Shown: in pieces, positions 48,008-56,117 of the stretch
Layout of the letters: each line of letters opens with the position of its first letter
Numbering within the stretch: the stretch's first letter is position 1
Assembly: GCA_008086245.1 (NCBI GenBank)
Contig: VSIX01000003.1
Location: forward strand, 3,937 to 67,936
Length of the DNA stretch: 64,000 bases
Source: Candidatus Mcinerneyibacterium aminivorans
GTDB lineage: Bacteria; Macinerneyibacteriota; Macinerneyibacteria; Macinerneyibacteriales; Macinerneyibacteriaceae
Direction of reading: 5' to 3'
The notes under the pieces: model-generated
Told to the model about the DNA's origin: nothing
Databases searched by the model: none
Seen by the model: the letters and a program-made list of their open reading frames with translations, nothing else
Position numbers and translations under genes: made by a program

Positions 48008-49057
48008 ATGGACAAAAAGTTATTAGATTTATTGAAAGATGAAAAAGAGTATCTACTCGAACATGAATGTAAAACAATTCCAAAAAAAAATTTACACCTT
48101 CCGGGACCGGATTTTATCGATCGTGTGGTAACAAATACTGATAGGAAACCGGCCGTACAGAAGAATCTTCAAGCAATCTTTGATCATGGGAGATTAGGTG
48201 GAACCGGATATTTATCACTTCTACCTGTGGACCAGGGAATTGAACATTCAGCCGGTGCTTCTTTTGCTCCAAACCCTATTTATTTTGATCCCGAAAATAT
48301 TGTTAAGCTTGCTATTGAAGGGGGCTGTAATGCTGTTGCTTCTACTCTTGGTGTGCTGGGGTCTGTATCAAAAAAATATGCTCATAAAATTCCTTTTTTG
48401 GTAAAGTTAAATCATAATGAACTTTTAAGCTATCCCAATGATTATGATCAGATACTTTTTTCCAGTGTTGACCAGGCATTCAATCTTGGAGCAGCTGCCG
48501 TAGGAGCAACAATTTACTATGGCTCAAAAGAAAGTAACAGACAGATACAGGAAATAGCAAGGGCTTTCGAATATGCACATGAGCTTGGAATGGTAACAGT
48601 GCTCTGGGCTTACTTAAGGAATATGGAGTTTAAGCGTGATAAAGACTATCATAAATCTGCTGATTTAACCGGTCAGGCAAATCACCTAGCTGCAACTATA
48701 GAAGCAGATATTGTAAAACAGAAACAACCAGAAAACAATGGAGGATATAACGCTATAGATTTTGGTAAAACACACAGAAAGGTTTATGAGGAATTGACAA
48801 GCGATCATCCAATTGATTTGACCAGATATCAGGTTGCAAACTGCTATATGGGGAGAGTGGGTTTAATAAATTCCGGCGGTGCATCAGGAGATAACGATAT
48901 GCAGCAGGTAATTAGAACTGCTATAATTAATAAGAGAGCAGGGGGAATGGGGCTTATTACCGGAAGAAAATCTTTTCAAAAGCCCATGAAAGATGGAATT
49001 AAAATTTTAAATGCAATTCAGGATGTATATAAATCTGATGAAATTACTGTAGCATAA
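48008..49057 (+). CDS. Class I fructose-bisphosphate aldolase (DhnA/FbaB type)
   Basis: This 349-aa enzyme is of the archaeal/FbaB type. [21 protein letters not shown] (about 70-90) is the substrate phosphate region, and [13 protein letters not shown] and [19 protein letters not shown] follow. The Schiff-base lysine should lie in the barrel strand, but I did not fix its position. It serves glycolysis or gluconeogenesis. I start at ATG 48008, where AAGGAGG is well placed; ATG 47975 has no ribosome site. Confidence 0.88.
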   Translation: MDKKLLDLLKDEKEYLLEHECKTIPKKNLHLPGPDFIDRVVTNTDRKPAVQKNLQAIFDHGRLGGTGYLSLLPVDQGIEHSAGASFAPNPIYFDPENIVKLAIEGGCNAVASTLGVLGSVSKKYAHKIPFLVKLNHNELLSYPNDYDQILFSSVDQAFNLGAAAVGATIYYGSKESNRQIQEIARAFEYAHELGMVTVLWAYLRNMEFKRDKDYHKSADLTGQANHLAATIEADIVKQKQPENNGGYNAIDFGKTHRKVYEELTSDHPIDLTRYQVANCYMGRVGLINSGGASGDNDMQQVIRTAIINKRAGGMGLITGRKSFQKPMKDGIKILNAIQDVYKSDEITVA

Positions 49058-49059
49058 AT

Positions 49060-49086
49060 AAAAAGCCCTGCATTTCAGGGCTTTTT
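49060..49086 (+). terminator. Terminator after the aldolase gene
   Basis: A perfect 11-bp stem AAAAAGCCCTG / CAGGGCTTTTT with a 5-base loop is followed by ATTTTTT. Confidence 0.92.
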
Positions 49087-49189
49087 ATTTTTTAAATATT
49101 GAAAAAATTATATATTTATTGAACTTAATTCTTTAAAAATATTATTATTAAATTATAATAGAAATGGACTTTTATTTGATAGGAGAAAT

Positions 49190-51053
49190 ATGGAAATCAA
49201 TAAAGTGGTAAAAGCAAGAAATTTGAAAAGCATTAGAGAGATGATTGACCAGCTTGATGATGATAGGATGAACAAACCCGCTCTTACTATGCTTGAAAAT
49301 GGTAAATATAGAAGCCTATCATATGGGGAAATGCAGAAAAAAATAAGGTTTCTGGCCAATGCTTTATTAAAAATCGGTATCAGAAAAGGGGATCATATTG
49401 GTTTAATTTCAGAAAACAGGAATAAATGGATAATAACATATCTGGCCGTTACTTATATAGGTGCTATTATTGTACCTTTTGATAAGGAGCTTCATCAGGA
49501 TGAGTTAACCCATATTATAAGATCCAGTGATGTTAAGTATATGTTTTCTTCAAAATCCTATTTGAAGAAAATTAAAAAAGCATTCGAATTTAACAAAAAT
49601 ATAAAGAAGATAATTTTGTTTGATTTTCATGATATTCTGAATCATAAAAAAAGTATTTCGGTAATAAAAAAAATTCTGAAAAAAGATAATTCGGTATCCA
49701 TGGATTATAAAAAGGAATGGAAAAATTTAACAATGAAGGAATCAAAAAAGGATACTCCTTTCATGGAATTTGAATATTTACATATAGATTCATTATTTTT
49801 ACTTGGAAATATTATGTCAAAAAATAACGAAAATCTCTATGAAAATGTGGATGTAGATAAAGAGGAAATTGCTGCAATAATCTATACTTCAGGAACTACC
49901 GGCCTTCCTAAGGGAGTTATGCTCACGCACAGGAATCTGGTTTCTAATGGTGATGCAATACAGCAAACAACAGAAACTTATCCCGATGATAACTGGATCA
50001 TTATTTTGCCTCTACATCACACATTTCCAGCTATAGCCGGAATATTCGTGCCCATTTTAACCTATGCGAATATTACAACTGTTGCAACGATAAGATCGGA
50101 TGTTATGATTAAGACTATGAGAGAAACGGAAGTATCAATTTTTCCAACAGTTCCTGTAATCGTTGAAAAAATGTATAAGAAAATTTTATCAAATGTTCGA
50201 ATGGAACCTTTTTTTAAAAGAATTTTATTTCATATAATGTTTTTTATCTCTTTTTTTCTGTATAAAACATTTGATATAAGAGTAGGGAAATATTTGTTCA
50301 GTTCCATACATGATAAACTGGGAATGAATAATTTTAGATTTTTCATTGTCGGTGGCGGAAAGCAGTCCCCCGATATAATAGATAGATGGAATGGCGGCAT
50401 TGGGTATAAATGTATATGAAGGATATGGACTTACAGAAACTTCCCCTGTGGTTGCTACCGGCAATCCAGTTCATCATAAGGTAGGTTCTGTGGGATTACC
50501 TCTGGTTAATGTAGATGTAAAGATTGAAAATCCAGATGAAGAGGGAAATGGAGAAGTTCTTGTTAAAGGAGAAAGTGTAATGAAGGGTTACTACAAGTTA
50601 CCTGAAAAAACAGAGGAAGTCTTGGATGATGAAGGATGGTTTCATACTGGAGATATCGGTTATATAGATGATGAAGGATATTTATTTATTACGGGACGTT
50701 TAAAGAATGTAATAGTAAATAAGAGCGGCAAAAATATCTATCCGGAAGAAATTGAAAATAAGATATTAAAAAGTGAATATGTAGATGAAGTAGTTGTTAT
50801 AAGCCAAAAAGATGAAGATAAAAACGAATATCCATATGCAGTTATACATCCAAACATGGAAGCAATTTCTTCTCTGGAAACAGAAAAAAATAAAACATAC
50901 AGCAATGAAGATATAAAAAATTTAATAGGAAAAGAAATGGCAAAAGCTATAGAAAAACTTCCCTATTACAAAAAGCCTTCTGGTTTTGAAATAAGCTATG
51001 AGGAACTTTCAAAAACATCAACAAATAAAGTGAAGAGATATCTGTATGAATAA
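49190..51053 (+). pseudogene. Long-chain acyl-CoA synthetase (AMP-forming) broken by a +1 frameshift
   Basis: The first frame (49190-50419, 409 aa) carries the N-terminal domain and the P-loop-like IIYTSGTTGLPKGVMLTHRN. The second frame (open from 50391 to 51053) carries YEGYGLTETSPV, GWFHTGDIGYIDDEGYLFITGR and the C-terminal lysine region TSTNKVKRY. Reading shifts at GGAATGGCGG (about 50387-50396). Removing one base there restores DRW-N/M-AALGINVYEGYG, a continuous synthetase of about 620 aa. Both halves look conserved, so the break is recent or a sequencing error. Substrate is probably a long-chain fatty acid. Confidence 0.85.
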
Positions 51054-51123
51054 ATAATTATTTATTATATCTTTTTCAGATAAAATATTTAATTTAAATT
51101 CGTAAAAAATTTTCAAAATAGGG

Positions 51124-51152
51124 TTGACACTTATTAAAATATACTATATATT
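51124..51152 (+). promoter_or_regulatory. Promoter of nrdD-nrdG
   Basis: TTGACA (51124-51129), a 17-base spacer and TATATT (51147-51152) form the promoter. The -10 lies inside the first NrdR box. Confidence 0.75.
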
Positions 51153-51187
51153 GTAGGGGTAGGCACAATTAAAACTATATATTGTGG
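51141..51187. promoter_or_regulatory. Tandem NrdR boxes
   Basis: ATACTATATATTGTAG (51141-51156) and AAACTATATATTGTGG (51172-51187) both fit the NrdR consensus ACACTATATATAGTGT. Their starts are 31 bp apart, about three helical turns, the spacing typical for this repressor. Box 1 covers the -10 element, so ATP/dATP-controlled NrdR should shut off nrdDG. The nrdR gene is not in the window. Confidence 0.87.
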
Positions 51188-51215
51188 TATTTGAATAAAT
51201 TAAAAAGGAGGATTT

Positions 51216-53288
51216 ATGATTGAAAAAATTAAGAAAAGAAACGGGGAAGTTGTAGAATTTGAACCTGCAAAGATTGAGGAAGCTATTTTTAAAGCTGCCA
51301 AATCGGTTGGTGGAAGTAATAGAACCCTTGCAAAATCTTTAACTGAAACAGTTGTTTCAGAATTAGAAGAGGAATTTAAAACGGAAATTCCTGATGTAGA
51401 ATCAGTTCAGGATACAGTTGAAAAAGTTCTTATTGAAAACGGACATGCCAAAACTGCAAAGGCATATATTATTTATAGAAAAGATAGAGAAGTTATCAGA
51501 GACACAAAAAAATTAATGCTTGATGTTGAGAAGACAATTGATGGCTATGTAGATATGAATGACTGGCGTGTAAATGAAAATTCTAATTCCGGTTATTCTT
51601 TTTCCGGACTTTTGATGCATACGGCTGGTTCTGTTCTAGCCAACTATTCTTTAAAAAAGGTTTATACCGATGAAATATCTAATGCTCATCGTGAAGGAGA
51701 TTTTCATATTCATGATTTAAGCATGGGTATAGCGGGATATTGTGCCGGATGGTCTTTACAGGAACTGCTTGCTGAGGGGTTTAATGGAGTATCCGGAAAG
51801 GTAGAATCAAATCCTCCAAAACATCTTTCCACTGCTTTAATGCAGATGGTTAATTTTTTAGGAACACTTCAAAATGAATGGGCAGGTGCACAGGCTTTTT
51901 CATCTTTTGATACCTATCTGGCTCCTTTTGTAAGAAAAGATAATCTTTCATATGATGATGTAAAGCAGGCTATTCAAATGTTTGTTTTTAATTTAAATGT
52001 TGCATCCAGGTGGGGAGGACAGACTCCTTTTACAAATATAACCCTTGACTGGACTGTTCCGGAGGATATGAAAGATAAAAATGTCGTTTTTGCCGGAAAG
52101 GCAATTGATGATAAATATGGCGATTATCAGGAAGAAATGGATATGATAAATAAAGCATTCTTAGAAGTAATGCTTGAGGGTGATGCTACCGGGAGGATTT
52201 TTACTTTTCCTATTCCAACTTATAATATTACCGAAGATTTTAACTGGGACTCCGAGAATGCAAATCTGTTATTTGATATGACTGCTAAGTACGGGATACC
52301 ATATTTTCAAAATTTTGTAAATAGCACCTTGAAACCAAGCGATGTAAGGTCAATGTGCTGTAGGCTCCAACTTGATTTAAGAGAACTTAAATCAAGAACG
52401 GGGGGACTCTTCGGCAGCGGAGAAAAGACCGGTAGTATAGGAGTTGTTACAATAAATCTTCCAAGAATTGGATATCTATCATCAACCAAAAATGAATTCT
52501 TTGGTAGGCTGGAATATCTAATGGACCTTGCAAAAGAGTCCCTGGAAACAAAGAGAAAAATTGTAAAACGAAATATGGAAAATGAATTGCTTCCTTATTC
52601 TAAAAGATATTTGGGATCGCTTGATGGTCATTTTAATACAATAGGCCTTGTGGGTATGAATGAAGCACTTCTTAATTTTATGAATGAAAATATTGGCTCA
52701 GATGAAGGAAAAGAGTTTGCCGAAGAAGTGCTAACATTTATGAGAAATAAAATAACCGATTATCAGGAAGAAACCGGACATATCTATAATCTTGAAGCCA
52801 GCCCAGCTGAAGGAACATCTTATAGACTGGCAAAAATTGATAAAGAAAAGCATCCAGATATCATAACACAGGGAGAAGAAGAACCTTACTACACAAATTC
52901 ATCACAGCTTCCTGTTCATTATACTGAGGATATCTTTGAGGTGCTGGAGAATCAGGATGATTTGCAGACAAAGTATAATGGCGGAACAGTCCTTCATATA
53001 TTCCTGGGTGAGGATGGACCTGATAGAGAAGCTACAAAAAAACTTGTTAAAAAAGTTGCTCATTCATATTCACTTCCCTATTATACTATATCTCCAACAT
53101 TTTCAGTTTGTGATGAACACGGATATTTTAAGGGTGAACAGGCTAAGTGTCCTGAATGTGGGAAAGCAACCGAGGTTTACAGCAGAGTAGTTGGTTATTA
53201 TAGACCCGTTAAACTATGGAACAAGGGGAAAAAAGAAGAATTTAAGGAACGAAAAGAATTTAACTTTGAAGAAACTGAGGCTAAATAG
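51216..53288 (+). CDS. nrdD: Anaerobic ribonucleoside-triphosphate reductase
   Basis: This 690-aa class III reductase makes dNTPs without oxygen. An N-terminal ATP-cone (1-95, KKRNGEVVEFEPAKIEEAIF) senses ATP/dATP. The central barrel holds FHIHDLSMGIAGYCAGWSL. The C-terminus has the zinc cysteines (SVCDEHG and KCPECG) and the glycyl-radical G660 in RVVGYYRP. AAGGAGG precedes the ATG. It is paired with the activase gene nrdG. It is the only ribonucleotide reductase seen here. Confidence 0.96.
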   Translation: MIEKIKKRNGEVVEFEPAKIEEAIFKAAKSVGGSNRTLAKSLTETVVSELEEEFKTEIPDVESVQDTVEKVLIENGHAKTAKAYIIYRKDREVIRDTKKLMLDVEKTIDGYVDMNDWRVNENSNSGYSFSGLLMHTAGSVLANYSLKKVYTDEISNAHREGDFHIHDLSMGIAGYCAGWSLQELLAEGFNGVSGKVESNPPKHLSTALMQMVNFLGTLQNEWAGAQAFSSFDTYLAPFVRKDNLSYDDVKQAIQMFVFNLNVASRWGGQTPFTNITLDWTVPEDMKDKNVVFAGKAIDDKYGDYQEEMDMINKAFLEVMLEGDATGRIFTFPIPTYNITEDFNWDSENANLLFDMTAKYGIPYFQNFVNSTLKPSDVRSMCCRLQLDLRELKSRTGGLFGSGEKTGSIGVVTINLPRIGYLSSTKNEFFGRLEYLMDLAKESLETKRKIVKRNMENELLPYSKRYLGSLDGHFNTIGLVGMNEALLNFMNENIGSDEGKEFAEEVLTFMRNKITDYQEETGHIYNLEASPAEGTSYRLAKIDKEKHPDIITQGEEEPYYTNSSQLPVHYTEDIFEVLENQDDLQTKYNGGTVLHIFLGEDGPDREATKKLVKKVAHSYSLPYYTISPTFSVCDEHGYFKGEQAKCPECGKATEVYSRVVGYYRPVKLWNKGKKEEFKERKEFNFEETEAK

Positions 53289-53302
53289 CCTCGGTTTCTT
53301 TT
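53277..53302 (+). terminator. Small hairpin between nrdD and nrdG
   Basis: GAGGCT / AGCCTC with loop AAAT spans the nrdD stop codon and is followed by GGTTTCTTTT. It could attenuate nrdG relative to nrdD, consistent with catalytic need for the activase. Confidence 0.45.
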
Positions 53303-53321
53303 AATTTCTTGGAGAATTATT

Positions 53322-54008
53322 ATGATTGGAATGGTTGATTTAAAAGAGACTACACTAATTGATTTTCCGGGTAAAATTGCAGCTACTGTATTTACACAGG
53401 GTTGTAATTTTAATTGTGCATACTGTCATAATAAAATGCTTATAGGTCAAAATATTGAAGATGTAATTGATCTGGATTCATTTAGAGAGTTTATTCAAAA
53501 AAGAAAAAATTTCCTTGAAGGAATAGTTTTTACAGGAGGAGAACCTCTGTTATATAACGATCTTGGAAAAGTATTTAAAATTATTAAATCTGAGGGGTTA
53601 GATGTGAAACTGGATACAAACGGCTCTCAGCCAAAAAAATTAAAAGATTTACTTGATAAAGATCTTATAGATTATGTTGCAATGGATGTAAAGTCCGATT
53701 ATAAGAATTATGAAAGTGTTATTGGCAGGGAGTTTGATCTTAGTAAAATAGAAAATTCGATAAAAATTATATCCTCTTCAAATATAGATTATGAATTTAG
53801 AACAACAGTTATCCCGGAAGTAACAACAATAAAAACAGTAAAAACTATATTAGAGGATATTCTTCCAGAAGATGTCAAAAAATATGCATTACAGAGATAT
53901 CAGACGGTGGAGGGTTATATACAAATTGAACATACCAAAGAAGACTGGCAGGAATATATTGATGAATTCGGAAAATATGATTTCGTTGAGTTTCGGGGAA
54001 ACTTTTAA
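53322..54008 (+). CDS. nrdG: Anaerobic ribonucleotide reductase activating enzyme (radical SAM)
   Basis: This 228-aa radical SAM protein has CNFNCAYC (CX3CX2C) near residues 28-35, VFTGGEPLLY near 66 and LKLDTNGSQP-like sequence (VKLDTNGSQP) near 92. It generates the glycyl radical on NrdD. GGAG lies before the ATG, 33 bases after nrdD. Confidence 0.93.
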   Translation: MIGMVDLKETTLIDFPGKIAATVFTQGCNFNCAYCHNKMLIGQNIEDVIDLDSFREFIQKRKNFLEGIVFTGGEPLLYNDLGKVFKIIKSEGLDVKLDTNGSQPKKLKDLLDKDLIDYVAMDVKSDYKNYESVIGREFDLSKIENSIKIISSSNIDYEFRTTVIPEVTTIKTVKTILEDILPEDVKKYALQRYQTVEGYIQIEHTKEDWQEYIDEFGKYDFVEFRGNF

Positions 54009-54009
54009 T

Positions 54010-54035
54010 TGTAAAATCCATAAATGGATTTTACA
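54010..54035. repeat. Perfect intergenic palindrome
   Basis: TGTAAAATCCAT / ATGGATTTTACA form a 12-bp perfect stem around AA, 2 bases after nrdG. It lacks a T tail. It belongs to the set of short hairpins seen in spacers from here to the right end. Confidence 0.6.
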
Positions 54036-54095
54036 GAATCAGAACCAGAGAAAATCTCTTTGAGATTTTCTAGAATAAGAATAAGTCTAAGATTA
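54035..54095. repeat. Hexamer array with embedded hairpin
   Basis: AG-led hexamers run AGAATC, AGAACC, AGAGAA (54035-54052). The hairpin AGAAAATCTC / GAGATTTTCT with loop TTT (54049-54071) follows. AGAATA, AGAATA, AGTCTA and AGATTA (54072-54095) come after it. The same hexamer family appears in reverse orientation near 55879-55908 and 55968-55997. Confidence 0.6.
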
Positions 54096-54136
54096 AAAAA
54101 ATAAATAAGGAGTAAAAGATTTAATGAATATACAAT

Positions 54137-54176
54137 AGGATTCTAATTAAAGTTAATAATTGAATCCTTTTTGTTT
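54137..54176 (+). terminator. Terminator downstream of nrdG
   Basis: AGGATTC / GAATCCT close a long stem extended by AATT pairs. TTTTGTTTT follows. Confidence 0.75.
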
Positions 54177-54188
54177 TAAGGAAAATAT

Positions 54189-54725
54189 ATGAACTGGGAA
54201 ATGCTTGTTGCAGCAATTGGAGCAGCAGCTTGGATCCCTAAATTCGTTGAATATTTAAAACCCTGTAGAATTAAAATTAAATTAATAAGTGAATATAAAA
54301 ATTTTGCTAAGAATCCTTTTAATAATAAAAACGGTATAATATATTTATTTAAAATGGGACTTGTTTCGCTAAATAAATCCTTTTCTATTAAAGATATTGA
54401 AATAAATATTAAATATAAAAACAGGGGTAAAAAGAAATGTGAACGTATTATTTGGTGAAATTTGAGCTTTATTATCGATGGTAGACAAAAAGAACTTGAT
54501 ATACAGATGGATAAATATTTAAGGAATACTGTTGTTTTAAATAAAAATAAACCAATTGTAAGATACATATCATTTTTTGTGAATCATAAAATAGATGAGA
54601 AATATGAATATATTGAATTAATATTTATAAATTTTAAAGGTAAAAAGAAAAAAATAAAAATTAATAGTTCGGATATGGGGGAGGGTAAATATCTTTTTGA
54701 TGATTGTATCTGGAAAGAAAGATAA
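54189..54725 (+). pseudogene. Unknown small protein interrupted by an in-frame TGA
   Basis: Two open stretches, 54189-54458 (89 aa) and 54462-54725, are in the same frame and separated by one TGA followed by AAT. Read through, they give one protein of about 178 residues: a hydrophobic N-terminus (WEMLVAAIGAAAWIPKFVEYL) and a K/I-rich beta-type domain. I do not recognise it. TGA is an ordinary stop elsewhere in this window (hsp20, phoU, meaB), so recoding is unlikely. AAGGAAA precedes the ATG. It is probably a decayed gene, or two coupled small genes. Confidence 0.5.
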
Positions 54726-54781
54726 AGGGTATATACATTAAATATAGGAAGCTAATTTTAATATTTAACAATTTATAAGTT

Positions 54782-55528
54782 ATGAAAATAGAAAAGTTAA
54801 ATAAAAAAATATTAAAATGCAAAAAATGCAAACTTCACAAAACCAGGAATATTCCCGTTGTGGGGGAGGGTCCTGTCGATTCAAAATATATGCTTATCGC
54901 CCAGGCTCCGGGGAGAATGGAAAATATAGAAGAAAAAATGTTTGTGGGTCCCTCGGGAAAATTTTTACAAGAGATATTTGAAGGCATCGATTTAGATTTA
55001 AAAGATATTTATAAAACTAATCTTCTCAAATGCTGGATTCCCAAATCCAAAAGACCTAACCTGAAAATCATTGAAAGCTGTTTCCCCTACTTGAAGAAAG
55101 AAATTAAGGAAGTGAATCCCGACTATATTTTTGTTCTCGGTTTTTATCCTACAAGAAGAGTGTTTGACTATTTTGATATTCAGATAGGGAACAGACAGGA
55201 ATATAAAGATAACTTTGCAAAGCTTTTCTGGAAAAGGGAAACAAAACTAATACCATTACCTCATCCTGCGGCAGCTATTTATAATGGAGATTTAAAAGAG
55301 GGAATGAAAAAATTCTATAAAAAGATTAATATTGTAACTCAAAATTGCAAATGGTATGAATTATGCCCCATGAGAAGATACTATGAGCAGGGGAAACTGA
55401 ATCGTAAATGGATAGAACTTTACTGTAGGGGTGACTGGTCCATATGTAAAAGATTTGAAATGGAAGAAAAAGGAAAATACCATCCAGATAACATGCTTCC
55501 CGATGGCAGTATCGCTAAAAATTTCTAA
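54782..55528 (+). CDS. Uracil-DNA glycosylase (Fe-S family 4/5) with extra Cys-rich C-terminal domain
   Basis: This 248-aa protein has an N-terminal CKKCKLHKTR (C13, C16), then VVGEGPVDSKYMLIAQAPGRMEN as the GEGP active-site loop and FVGPSGKFLQE. Two further cluster cysteines lie in LLKCWIP and ESCFPYL, and PLPHPAA near 160 is the uracil-binding loop. Residues 180-248 form an added domain with four Cys (CKWYELC, YCRGDWSIC) ending in YHPDNMLPDGSI. Family 4 enzymes are near 200 aa, so the tail is an extension. It removes uracil from DNA and complements endonuclease IV encoded at 8396-9256. Confidence 0.82.
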   Translation: MKIEKLNKKILKCKKCKLHKTRNIPVVGEGPVDSKYMLIAQAPGRMENIEEKMFVGPSGKFLQEIFEGIDLDLKDIYKTNLLKCWIPKSKRPNLKIIESCFPYLKKEIKEVNPDYIFVLGFYPTRRVFDYFDIQIGNRQEYKDNFAKLFWKRETKLIPLPHPAAAIYNGDLKEGMKKFYKKINIVTQNCKWYELCPMRRYYEQGKLNRKWIELYCRGDWSICKRFEMEEKGKYHPDNMLPDGSIAKNF

Positions 55529-55777
55529 TATTTGGTGCCCGGTTCTATTCTGGAAACGATTCTAAAATCTCAAAAGAGATTTTTAAAAGTTATTGCGAGC
55601 AAACAAAATAAGTACAGCAATCTCGAGTACTGCTTTGGAATTACATACAACTATTTACTATTTTTTAAGAGATTAATTCTAAAAGTATTTTGAGAAGATT
55701 CCTGAACTACGAAATGATAAAAGTAATACATATTCGTCAGTAATTTTCATTACTTATTTTTTGAAATTATGCAAATC

Positions 55778-55803
55778 CCGGCCGAAGTGCCGGAATCTTT
55801 TTG
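55778..55803 (+). terminator. Terminator-like hairpin in the spacer
   Basis: CCGGC / GCCGG with a 6-base loop is followed by AATCTTTTTG. It is 250 bases after the nearest gene end, so it might terminate the glycosylase transcript or an unannotated RNA. Confidence 0.5.
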
Positions 55804-55878
55804 TATAACTTTTAATTTAATTTTTTTACTGGAATACATTTAAATATCTTCTTCAGAGGAATTACTTATAAATTTTTA

Positions 55879-56053
55879 CTTAAACTTTAGCTTTAACTTA
55901 AACTAAAAACTCTCCCTGGAGATTTTTTTATGGGCCAGCTTGACTGAAATTTTTAATTGTGTTTTCTGATTCTCAATCTTAATCCTGGTCTTAGTCTAAA
56001 AACCTGGATAAAGATTTTCCATTTGCAATTCGCCATTTTCCATTCGCAATTTA
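55879..56053. repeat. Composite hexamer / hairpin / heptamer array
   Basis: Hexamers CTTAAA, CTTTAG, CTTTAA, CTTAAA, CTAAAA fill 55879-55908. An imperfect hairpin (AAAAACTCTCC / GGAGATTTTTT) is next. Hexamers GATTCT, CAATCT, TAATCC, TGGTCT, TAGTCT occupy 55968-55997. Heptamers CCATTTG, CAATTCG, CCATTTT, CCATTCG, CAATTTA occupy 56019-56053. The hexamers are the reverse complement of the AG-N4 type at 54035. Confidence 0.6.
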
Positions 56054-56117
56054 AAAAAAGGGTTGATTATTTTCAGCTTGATATTAGAATTTCTGTAAGC
56101 AGGAGCGTGAGAAAAAT

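Larger units (their letters stand above)
55529..56117. other. Repeat-rich spacer between the uracil-DNA glycosylase gene and miaB
   Basis: These 589 bases hold no gene. I see a hairpin AAAATCTC/GAGATTTT (55564-55583), a degenerate copy of the widespread 'TTGCGAGC...GCAATCTCGAGTACTGCTTTGG' repeat (about 55590-55640) and a hairpin AGTAAT/ATTACT (55739-55754). A GC-rich hairpin with a T run lies at 55778-55803. The rest is hexamer and heptamer arrays at 55879-56053. Confidence 0.6.

Noticed and set aside
50391-51053. A separate second acyl-CoA synthetase gene
   Set aside because: It begins in the middle of the adenylation domain with no ribosome site and continues exactly where the first frame stops matching the family.
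51049-51066. Palindrome AATAAATAATTATTTATT as terminator
   Set aside because: It is all A/T, has no GC-rich stem and may arise by composition alone.
54456-54458. Genetic code change (TGA as Gly or Trp) or selenocysteine
   Set aside because: hsp20, phoU and meaB end in TGA at their expected lengths, and no SECIS-like hairpin follows the codon.
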